Assembly (NCBI GenBank): GCA_034428935.1
Contig: DAOUHB010000015.1
Location: forward strand, 1-46,429
Length of the DNA: 46,429 nucleotides
Direction: 5' to 3'
From: JAAYZQ01 sp034428935
GTDB lineage: Bacteria > Chloroflexota > Anaerolineae > JAAYZQ01
Both the position numbers and the translations under genes were made by a program. The notes under the pieces were generated by a model that worked only from the letters and a program-made list of their open reading frames with translations, was not told the DNA's origin and did not search any database. This document shows, in pieces, positions 31,518 to 39,171 of this stretch (the first letter of the stretch is position 1; every line of letters starts with the position of its first letter).

Positions 31518-34217
31518 ATGCGAAAGCGCGTTCCTGACGCGGGATTGTCACTTGTCGTTGCCGTTGTTCTGTTGCTCATTACCATGCCGGCAGGCTCACT
31601 GGCCTCACCGCCTGCGGCGCAGGAATCGCAGGGTCTCTTTGTCCCCGTGCCAGCTCCCCAGGGCGAGGGCCCGGAGATTGCCGCCCAGCCGGCCGTGATC
31701 CGCTCCCGCCTCGTCGAGGTCGACCTGTCCCTCCTGGCGGGCAGCAGCCCGCGGCGCCTGGCCCTCAACCTCTTTGACGACGTCGTCCTCGACGTCGACC
31801 TCCAGGAGGCGGAGCCGCTGCCCGATGCCGGGCAGGCGTGGCGCGGCCGGATCGAGGGCGAGGAGCTCAGCCAGGTGGTCCTCGTGCGCCGCGACGATCT
31901 CCTGGTCGGCGATGTCTTTTTGCCCGGCGCCGTGTACCGCGTGCGCTCGACGGGCGGCGGATTGCACGCCGTTTCCCAGATGGATCAGTCGGCCCTGCCC
32001 CCCGAGATGGAGCCGGTGCCGGTGCCTGTGCCGCCCGCCCCGGCGGACCAGCCACACGACGTGACAGCCCAGGCGCCGGCCGACGATGGCTCCATCATTG
32101 ACGTCCTGGTGGTTTACACGCCGGCGGCACGCCAGGCGGCGGGTAGCACGGCGGCCATGCTGGCCGAGATAGACCTGGCGGTGGCCGACGCCAACGTGTC
32201 CTACGAGAACAGCCTGGTCAGCCAGCGGCTGCACCTGGTGCGCGCCGTCGAAGTGAGCTACGTGGAGTCGGGCAGTGTCTCGGGCAGCCCGGGCGACTTG
32301 CAGTACCTGCAGGGAAGCTCCGACCCCTATCTCAACAACGTCCACACCCTGCGCGACAGCTATGGCGCCGACGCCGTGGTGCTCATCGTCCACTATCCAT
32401 CGCCGGTTTACTGCGGTGTGGCCTATCAACTGGCAGAGAACGTCGAGGCGGGATTTGCCCCCTATGCCTTTGCCGTCGTGGAGCTGACCTGCGCGACGAG
32501 CAACCTCACCTTTGGCCACGAGCTGGGCCACAATATGGGGGCGAATCACGATTGGTTTGTGAACGTGAGCCTGGACCGTCACAGTTACAGCCACGGCTAC
32601 TTTAACACGCAGGACCGCTGGCGCACGATGATGAGCTACAACGACGTCTGCGCGACTGTGGGCGTGAACTGCACCCGCGTTCCCTACTGGTCCAACCCGA
32701 ACGTGTACTATGGCGGCCGCCCCATGGGCATTCCGGGCGGCACGTCGACCAACTGTGCCCTCGGCAGCCCGAACCCCGGCTGCGATGCCGATAACCGCCG
32801 CACCCTCAACGAGACGGCCCACACCGTCGCCAACTTTCGGACCAGCATCTCTGGCGCGCCCGCAGCGCCCTCGGGCCTTGTGGCAAGCGCCGTGCCTGGC
32901 GCAGGGATCAACCTGGCCTGGACGGATAACAGCGGCGACGCAGTGGGCTTCAAGGTCGAGCGCTCCCTGAACCCGAGCAGTGGCTGGGTCGAGATTGCCA
33001 GGCTCTCTCCGCCGGTGACGAGCTATGCCAACTATGGCCTCACACCCGGCGTGGACTATTTCTATCGCGTCCGGGCCTACAACCTCTACGGCGACTCGGC
33101 CTACAGCAGCGTGGCCTGGACGCACATCCCCGTCGTCGGCCCTCCGGCGATCTACAGCCTCGTGGTGGACGACGACAACGCCGATGGCACTTCGGGCGAC
33201 GGCGACGGGCGGCTCGACTGCGGAGAGACCGTGGCGCTGCTGGTCGGCCTGCGCAACCTGGGTAGCGACGCCATCACCAACGTGGTGGCTGCCCTCAGCT
33301 CTGACGATTCTCAGGTGTCCATCGTGGGCGACAACAACCGCTCCTACGGCACCATCCCGGCCAAGGGCCTGGTCAGCAATCCGGACGGTTTCAACCTGCA
33401 CATCTCCCCCGGGCTGGGTGCGGACCCGACGGCCACCTTGCGCCTGGATGTCAGCGCCGGCAACGGAGGCCCCTGGCAGACCATCCTCCGCTTGCCCATC
33501 TACTGTGGCCAGGTCCTCCGGTTCAGCTATCTCCCACTGGTACTCAAGGGGGCGGGCGCGCCGGCCTTTGACTCGCAGTTCAACGGCTCGGCTCCCGGCT
33601 GGCAAGCCCACGCCGGCACGTGGTGGATTGAAGGTGGAGAGTTGTACGCGACCAACGGGCTGGCGGGCGCCTGGGCGAGCAGCAGCTACGACGCGAACCT
33701 GGCCAACGTGGATTACCGGGTGGAGCTGTCGAGGGTGGGCTGCGACGATTGCCCCCACGGTCTCCTGGTACGGGGCAGCCCCGCGCCCATGGGCAGTGCC
33801 TACCGCTGGAACAGCGGGTATGGTTTCTACATCCGGCGCGACGGGCAGTATGCCGTGTTTCGCTACGATGACGGCATCTCTTCCGTCATGCAGAACTATA
33901 CCCCCAGTTCGGCCATCGCCCAGGGCGGCAACTGGAACCTGCTGCGGGTCGTAGCCTCGGGAGCGAGCCTCACCTTCTATATCAACGGCGTGCCCGTCTG
34001 GACAGGCACCGACAGCCTCTATCCCACGGGCCGGGTGGGGCTGACGTCCTACCGCGGTGCCACCGTCGCCTACGACCAGTTGTGGGTCAACTACGCGACG
34101 CTCGCGCAGCCACCCACCAGTTCGACGGCCCAGGTAAGCCCTGAGCAGCAGCTTCTCAACCGGCAGGCCAACGAAGAGCCCGCCACCCAGGACGACACGG
34201 GGGCCGGGGACCGCTAA
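31518..34217 (+). CDS. Secreted reprolysin-like (M12-type) zinc metalloprotease with FN3 and LamG-like domains
   Basis: 899 aa. Sec signal peptide (MRKRVPDAGLSLVVAVVLLL, cleavage near SLASPP); propeptide-like region ~30-190. The peptidase domain (~190-440) has the metzincin motif HELGHNMGANHD at ~334-345 (HExxHxxGxxHD) and a Met-turn candidate RTMMSYND. A fibronectin type III domain (~450-540, PSGLVASAVPGAGINLAWTD...YFYRVRAYN) follows, then a CARDB-like region and a C-terminal concanavalin/LamG-like domain (~690-870, WWIEGGELYATN, YGFYIRRDGQYAVFRYDDG, TFYINGVPVWTG). Probably an exported protease with adhesive modules. The start is the ATG after GGAGCTGGAGGT. Confidence 0.9.
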   Translation: MRKRVPDAGLSLVVAVVLLLITMPAGSLASPPAAQESQGLFVPVPAPQGEGPEIAAQPAVIRSRLVEVDLSLLAGSSPRRLALNLFDDVVLDVDLQEAEPLPDAGQAWRGRIEGEELSQVVLVRRDDLLVGDVFLPGAVYRVRSTGGGLHAVSQMDQSALPPEMEPVPVPVPPAPADQPHDVTAQAPADDGSIIDVLVVYTPAARQAAGSTAAMLAEIDLAVADANVSYENSLVSQRLHLVRAVEVSYVESGSVSGSPGDLQYLQGSSDPYLNNVHTLRDSYGADAVVLIVHYPSPVYCGVAYQLAENVEAGFAPYAFAVVELTCATSNLTFGHELGHNMGANHDWFVNVSLDRHSYSHGYFNTQDRWRTMMSYNDVCATVGVNCTRVPYWSNPNVYYGGRPMGIPGGTSTNCALGSPNPGCDADNRRTLNETAHTVANFRTSISGAPAAPSGLVASAVPGAGINLAWTDNSGDAVGFKVERSLNPSSGWVEIARLSPPVTSYANYGLTPGVDYFYRVRAYNLYGDSAYSSVAWTHIPVVGPPAIYSLVVDDDNADGTSGDGDGRLDCGETVALLVGLRNLGSDAITNVVAALSSDDSQVSIVGDNNRSYGTIPAKGLVSNPDGFNLHISPGLGADPTATLRLDVSAGNGGPWQTILRLPIYCGQVLRFSYLPLVLKGAGAPAFDSQFNGSAPGWQAHAGTWWIEGGELYATNGLAGAWASSSYDANLANVDYRVELSRVGCDDCPHGLLVRGSPAPMGSAYRWNSGYGFYIRRDGQYAVFRYDDGISSVMQNYTPSSAIAQGGNWNLLRVVASGASLTFYINGVPVWTGTDSLYPTGRVGLTSYRGATVAYDQLWVNYATLAQPPTSSTAQVSPEQQLLNRQANEEPATQDDTGAGDR

Positions 34218-34244
34218 CGCCGCAGGAATCGGCAAGGATCGAAA

Positions 34245-34270
34245 AGGGCCTTCTCGCAAGAGAAGGCCCT
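34245..34270. terminator. Bidirectional terminator between protease gene and efp
   Basis: 11-bp perfect stem AGGGCCTTCTC (34245-34255) / GAGAAGGCCCT (34260-34270) with a GCAA tetraloop, in the convergent gap between the protease and efp. Confidence 0.8.
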
Positions 34271-34304
34271 CGCTGATCTCGTTGTCGATCCGGGGGGCAT
34301 GGTC

Positions 34305-34862
34305 TCACACCCGGGTCACGTAGCGTCCGTCTCGCGTGTCGATGCGCAGCACGTCGCCCTTGGAGATGAACAGGGGGACAAAGACCTTGTGCCCCGTCTG
34401 CAGCGTGATCTCCTTGGTGGCTCCCTGGGCCGTGTCGCCGGCAAAGCCTGGCGGGGCGTCAATCACCTCCAGGTCGACGGTGATGGGCAGCTCGACGTCC
34501 AGCGCTTCCCCTTCGTAGCTGGAAAGCTCGATCTGCATGTTCTCCACCAGGTAGGGCCGGGCGTCCTCCAGGAGCGCGTTGGGCAGGGGGAACTGCTCGA
34601 ACGTTTCCGTGTCCATGAAATAGTAGAACTCGCCGTCGTTGTACAGATACTGAACCGTCTGATGATCGAGGCGAATGTCCTGCACCCGGTCACCCGAGGT
34701 AAAGGTCTTGTCGATTGTGGAGCCGCTGCGCAGGTTCCGCAGCCTGGTGCGGATGACGGCCTTCCCGCGTCCGGGCTTGTAGTGTTGGTACTCGATCACC
34801 TTGAACAGCTCGCCGTCCATGGTAAAGGTGACACCTTTGCGCAGCTCGTTTACGTCGATCAT
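34305..34862 (-). CDS. efp: Translation elongation factor P
   Basis: 185 aa, the usual length. N-terminal KOW-like domain (MIDVNELRKGVTFTMDGEL) and two OB domains (QDIRLDHQTVQYLYNDGEFYYFMDTETFEQ; C-terminal GHKVFVPLFISKGDVLRIDTRDGRYVTRV). It relieves ribosome stalling at polyproline stretches. The tip loop is KPGRGKA with Arg32 where E. coli EF-P has the modified Lys34. AAGGAG lies 7 nt before the ATG. Confidence 0.97.
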   Translation of the reverse strand: MIDVNELRKGVTFTMDGELFKVIEYQHYKPGRGKAVIRTRLRNLRSGSTIDKTFTSGDRVQDIRLDHQTVQYLYNDGEFYYFMDTETFEQFPLPNALLEDARPYLVENMQIELSSYEGEALDVELPITVDLEVIDAPPGFAGDTAQGATKEITLQTGHKVFVPLFISKGDVLRIDTRDGRYVTRV

Positions 34863-34944
34863 CGGTTACTCCTTGGTTTCTGACTCGATGTTGGATTATA
34901 GATGCTTGCCCGGGGGCTGTCAAATGGGGCCGATAGATTGGAGA

Positions 34945-37635
34945 TCAGGGCCCGGGGGCGCGGGTGGCAAAGGTGAGGGGGCCAAATGCCGCGGCCAGGT
35001 AGGGTTCGGTGGCCCCCTCGCCGGCGACGACGCGCACCGGGCGCTTCCAGTCCAGGGCCTCGAGGGCGGTGCCCGGGGCGGCGCCCTGGACGCCGATGAA
35101 GGCATGGCCCCAGCGGAACCTGTCGCGGAGGTCGCCCGCGGCGCCCAGGCCACGCAGCGCCTCGACAGCGTCGGCGCCCAGCAGCCGCGAGGCCTCGTCG
35201 GCCGCGGCTACGGCTACGATGCGGCCGGGCGGCACTTGCGTCACAAAGGCCGCCAGGGCCGCGCTGGCGCCCTCGTCCAGGTGCGTGTCGAAATTCGCCG
35301 TGGCCTCCACGCTGCCGCTTGCCGGGTCGATGACCGCCAGGTTATAGCCCCGCCCGCCGGGCGACACGTCCCGGCCCTCGACATAAATCTCGGCCAGGTC
35401 GCCCACCTCCTGCCCGGCGCTGGCCACGGCCAGGCTCACGGGCGATTCGACGCCGGTGGTGCCAATGGCGCGCGACGCGCCCGGAAGGCGGGTGCCGGCC
35501 GCCGGGTAAAGCCTGTCAAAGCGCAGCCAGACCTCGTTGAGCCCCGGGCCCAGCTCCAGATCGAGCTCGTAATCCTGCCAGCCGGCCGCCAGCGCCAACC
35601 AGGCCGAGCGCTGCCCGCCGGCCTCGACCTGCAGCCGCTGGTCGGGCCCTGGCGCGTAGGCGCGAACGCTCAGGCGCACCTGCCCGCCCCCGGAGGGTAC
35701 CAGCAGCCGCACCGCGAGCCGCTGCGCCCAGGCCACCTCCCCCGCCGCCGGGCTCCAACCCTCGGCAAAGCTCAGACCCCCCAGCGGATCTCCCGCCCGG
35801 GCCGTCCAGCTCTCGGGCCACGGCGGGAGCCCGACCCGGTAGGCCACGGTCTCCTCGTCGCGATAGAGGGTTTCCAGGGGCAGGATGGCCTCCAGGTAGG
35901 GCACCACCTCGGGCCCCACGACCTCGGGATGGACGACGATGGCCTGCACGTCAAAGAAGCGGAGCACCTGGGGTGCGATGGCGGCATCGGCCTCCACGTC
36001 GCCCGGCGTGACGGTGTGTCCCGTCTCCAGGGCGATGAGCGTGTCGATGACGGCGGCCTCGGCGAAATACTGGAACTTCTGGCTCGGGTTCCGCGAGGTG
36101 TTGCCCCCCAGAAGCCTTTTGCCGTGCACCGATTGGTAGTACTGCTCGAACATGATCAGCGGATCCTGGGTGCCCGTCACCCGCGCGCCGTTGCGCCACG
36201 CCAGGGGCAGGTCCAGCAGGGCGAAATCGCCGGGCATCGTCCGCGCCACGGTTTCGTACACGGCCGGCACGGCCATATTCGACAGGGGCAGCGGCACCGA
36301 CAGGTGCTCGAAGACAAAGACGGCCGCGAGGGCGGCGGCCACGGCGCGAAAGACGGGGCGCCCCCCGGCGGGCACGGTGCCGGCCCTCCTTTCCCGCCCC
36401 CGCCCCTCGGCCAGCCGGCCTGCCAGCCAGGCCAGTCCCATGGCGGCCAGCAGCGCCAGGCTGAGGGTGAGCATGACGCTGTAGCGGCTGGGATAGCGGT
36501 TGCCCTGGAAAAAGGGCAGTTGCTCCACCAGGGCAAAGGGCAGGGGCAGGCCGGTGTCGCGCCCGTTCACCTGGAGGGTTGGCCCCAGGGTCAGCAGCCA
36601 GAAGACCAGGGCCGAAAGCGCCCAGAAGCGGGCCGCCGGCCGCCGGCGCCAGGCCAGGGCACCAACAGCCGCCAGGCCCAGGACGGCGTAGCCGGGATAG
36701 ACCTGTTGTCCCACGCTGCGGTGAAAGGCCAGGCGCTCGCCCAGGCCGCCAAGCCAGGGATGCAGCGCCGTGGGCATCAAGAATCCCAGGAGATCGGCCG
36801 AGAAGACGTCGGCAAAGCCGCCACCCTGGCCCCAGATGTCGCCTTCGGCGCGCAGGTCGGGCAGCATGGCCGCCAACTGGGGGAGCATCCCCAGCAGAAA
36901 TACGAGGGCCACCACGCCCGTGGCCAGGACCAGCCGGGCGGCGTGGCGCCGCCGCAGCGGACCGGCCGGGGGCAGCAGCAGGTTCCAGGCCAGCCAGAGC
37001 CCGGTAAAGAGCACCAGGAAAGAGGCATAGGTCATCTCGGCATAGGCCTGGAGGAGCAAGAACAGGCCGGCCAGGAAGGGCAGGCGCAGGCCGCCGGGCC
37101 GGCGGGCCAGCAGGACCAGGGCCAGGACATAATAGGGGATCCATTGCGAGCTGGCAATGTTCCACTGGCCCAGGGCCGCGTAGAACAGCTTGCTCGACGA
37201 AAAGGCATAGATCAGGCCGGCGGCAAGGGCCGGCAGGTGCCTGGTCCCCTCTCCCTCGCGCATCACGGCCAGGGCCAGCAGGAACGTACCATACCCGCCC
37301 AGGACAAAGGAGGACAGGAACAGCAGGTTGCTGCTCGCCACCAGCGGCAGGACAGCGTGGAGGGGGATGGACAGCAGCCCGTTGAGCACCGTCAGGGTAT
37401 AGAAGGAGAGGTTGATGCCCAGGGGGTAAAAGAGATAGTCGCACTGGAAGGGGTTGGTGCCCTTTTCCAGGAGGGCGGTCCGCACCCACCACAGGTTCCA
37501 GGTGAGGGGCGGATCGTCGATGCCGTTGCCCGGGACGTGGCTGCCCAGGTGGGCGGCCAGGGGATAGGTGAGGGCCAGGGCCAACAGCCCATAGACCAGC
37601 AGGACTCCCAGGTGAAGCGGCCAGCGTCTCTGCAA
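34945..37635 (-). CDS. Large polytopic membrane protein with C-terminal ILEI/FAM3-like domain
   Basis: About 896 aa from a TTG start with GGAGGGA upstream; ATG candidates further upstream would overlap the divergent folC promoter and start. The first ~430 residues hold 10-12 membrane helices with a conserved-looking first loop (GIDDPPLTWNLWWVRTALL), like the DUF6541/YfhO-type glycosyltransferase-like membrane proteins. A long extracytoplasmic region follows. Its last ~110 residues (GGRGYNLAVIDPASGSVEAT, FDTHLDEGASAALAAF, PPGRIVAVAAADEASRLL, RWGHAFIGVQGAAPGTALE) match the ILEI/PANDER domain, also found in animal cytokine-like FAM3 proteins and POMGNT1. A role in cell-surface glycan assembly is an inference. 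Confidence 0.82.
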   Translation of the reverse strand: MQRRWPLHLGVLLVYGLLALALTYPLAAHLGSHVPGNGIDDPPLTWNLWWVRTALLEKGTNPFQCDYLFYPLGINLSFYTLTVLNGLLSIPLHAVLPLVASSNLLFLSSFVLGGYGTFLLALAVMREGEGTRHLPALAAGLIYAFSSSKLFYAALGQWNIASSQWIPYYVLALVLLARRPGGLRLPFLAGLFLLLQAYAEMTYASFLVLFTGLWLAWNLLLPPAGPLRRRHAARLVLATGVVALVFLLGMLPQLAAMLPDLRAEGDIWGQGGGFADVFSADLLGFLMPTALHPWLGGLGERLAFHRSVGQQVYPGYAVLGLAAVGALAWRRRPAARFWALSALVFWLLTLGPTLQVNGRDTGLPLPFALVEQLPFFQGNRYPSRYSVMLTLSLALLAAMGLAWLAGRLAEGRGRERRAGTVPAGGRPVFRAVAAALAAVFVFEHLSVPLPLSNMAVPAVYETVARTMPGDFALLDLPLAWRNGARVTGTQDPLIMFEQYYQSVHGKRLLGGNTSRNPSQKFQYFAEAAVIDTLIALETGHTVTPGDVEADAAIAPQVLRFFDVQAIVVHPEVVGPEVVPYLEAILPLETLYRDEETVAYRVGLPPWPESWTARAGDPLGGLSFAEGWSPAAGEVAWAQRLAVRLLVPSGGGQVRLSVRAYAPGPDQRLQVEAGGQRSAWLALAAGWQDYELDLELGPGLNEVWLRFDRLYPAAGTRLPGASRAIGTTGVESPVSLAVASAGQEVGDLAEIYVEGRDVSPGGRGYNLAVIDPASGSVEATANFDTHLDEGASAALAAFVTQVPPGRIVAVAAADEASRLLGADAVEALRGLGAAGDLRDRFRWGHAFIGVQGAAPGTALEALDWKRPVRVVAGEGATEPYLAAAFGPLTFATRAPGP

Positions 37636-37686
37636 CCTCTCGTTCCCTCCACGCCCATGATACCATCCTCGCAGCGATTTGGCAAT

Positions 37687-37715
37687 TTTACATTTGCGCG
37701 CAATTGAGATAGAAT
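37687..37715 (+). promoter_or_regulatory. folC promoter
   Basis: TTTACA (37687-37692), 17-bp spacer, TAGAAT (37710-37715), 38 bp upstream of the folC ATG, in the divergent gap with the ILEI membrane gene. Confidence 0.6.
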
Positions 37716-37753
37716 AGCCCTGCCCGACCGATTGCAGGAGACAACAGGACGCA

Positions 37754-39100
37754 ATGCAGCCCAACGGCTATCGAGACGCTCTCAACTATCTCTACAGTTT
37801 CACCGACTACGAAAAAAGAGGATTTGCCGCATACGCCCCCGAGTTCTACAACCTCGACCGTATGCGGCACTTTTTGGCGCTGCTGGGCGATCCGCAGCAG
37901 GCGTTTCCGTCGCTGCACGTTGCCGGCACCAAGGGCAAGGGATCCACGGCGGCCCTGGTCGAGTCGATCCTGCGCGCCGCCGGCCTGAAGACCGGCCTGT
38001 ACACTTCTCCCCACCTGCACTCCTTTCGCGAGCGGATACAGGCTGGCGGGGCCTTGATCCCCGAGGCGGACGTCGTGCGCCTGGTGGAGAGCACCCGGTC
38101 CCTCGTCCGCCAGGTGGACGATATCACCACCTTCGAGATCATGACCGGGCTGGCCTTTGCCTGGTTCGCGGAGCAGCGGGTGGAGTGGGTCGTGCTGGAG
38201 GTGGGCCTCGGGGGTCGCCTGGACGCCACCAACGTGGTCCTGCCCCGCGCCGCGGTGATCACCGCCATCAGCCTGGACCACGTGGCCATCCTGGGCAACA
38301 CGCTGGCCCGCATCGCCTTCGAGAAGGCGGGCATTGTCAAGCCCGGGGTCCCCGTCGTCTGCGCGCCCCAGCCCGACGAGGCCCTGGCGGTCATCAAGGA
38401 GGTCTGCCGCGAGCAGGGTGCGCCCCTCTCCCTGGTCGGGCGGGACTGGACCTGGCAGCCGGGCGCCTTTGACCTGGAGGGGCAGCACCTGACGGTCCGC
38501 CACGAGGCCGGGGCGGCGCCCCCGCTGCAGGATGCCTGGATGCCTCTCCTTGGCGAGCATCAGTTGGTGAATGCCGCTACGGCCGTCGCCGCCATCTGGG
38601 AAGCGGGCCTGCGCCTGGCGCCCGACGCCCTCCGCCGTGGCCTGGGCGCCATCCAGTGGCCCGGCCGCCTGGAGATCCTGTCGCGGGAGCCCCTGCTGGT
38701 CGCCGACAGCGCCCACAACGGCGACTCTGCCCGCAAGCTCATGGCGGCCCTGGAAAGACACTGCCCCAACAGGCGGCTCATCCTCCTCCTGGGGGGCTCG
38801 GCCGACCATGCCACGCCCGAGCTGTTCCGGGCGCTCTTGCCGTCCGCCAGCCGGGCCATCGCCACGCGCTCGCGCCATCCCCGCGCCGCCGCCCCTGCCT
38901 GGTTCCAGGAGCGGGCCGGGGAGATGGGCTTTGAGATGGAGGTGAGCGACTCTATCCCCCGCGCCCTGGAGATGGCCCTGCAGGATGCCGGTCCCCGGGA
39001 CCTCATCTGTTGCACGGGCTCGGTGTTTGTCGCCGCCGAGGTCCGCGAGGCCTGGTTTGCCCGGCAGGGCTTGCCACTGCCACCTGTAGACCCAACTTGA
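37754..39100 (+). CDS. folC: Dihydrofolate synthase / folylpolyglutamate synthase
   Basis: 448 aa, Mur-ligase superfamily enzyme that adds glutamate to dihydropteroate and folates. ATP-binding loop HVAGTKGKGSTAALV (~residues 55-69), the SPHLHSFRERI loop, VLEVGLGGRLDATN, ISLDHVAILG, then the C-terminal Rossmann domain with DSAHNGDSARKL (usually DGAHNP). The length is typical. A CAGGA site sits upstream of the ATG. Its stop codon lies inside the -35 box of the lon promoter. Confidence 0.95.
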   Translation: MQPNGYRDALNYLYSFTDYEKRGFAAYAPEFYNLDRMRHFLALLGDPQQAFPSLHVAGTKGKGSTAALVESILRAAGLKTGLYTSPHLHSFRERIQAGGALIPEADVVRLVESTRSLVRQVDDITTFEIMTGLAFAWFAEQRVEWVVLEVGLGGRLDATNVVLPRAAVITAISLDHVAILGNTLARIAFEKAGIVKPGVPVVCAPQPDEALAVIKEVCREQGAPLSLVGRDWTWQPGAFDLEGQHLTVRHEAGAAPPLQDAWMPLLGEHQLVNAATAVAAIWEAGLRLAPDALRRGLGAIQWPGRLEILSREPLLVADSAHNGDSARKLMAALERHCPNRRLILLLGGSADHATPELFRALLPSASRAIATRSRHPRAAAPAWFQERAGEMGFEMEVSDSIPRALEMALQDAGPRDLICCTGSVFVAAEVREAWFARQGLPLPPVDPT

Positions 39101-39126
39101 CACATGGCGGTCTTATCGTCTATACT
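39097..39126 (+). promoter_or_regulatory. lon promoter overlapping the folC stop codon
   Basis: TTGACA (39097-39102), 18-bp spacer, TATACT (39121-39126). The folC TGA is 39098-39100, within the -35 box. The leader to the lon start is ~40 nt; no CIRCE or HrcA operator is visible. Confidence 0.7.
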
Positions 39127-39171
39127 GTGCTCACTTGAACTCTTTTCTCTGATTCGGAGGCGGATTAGGCG

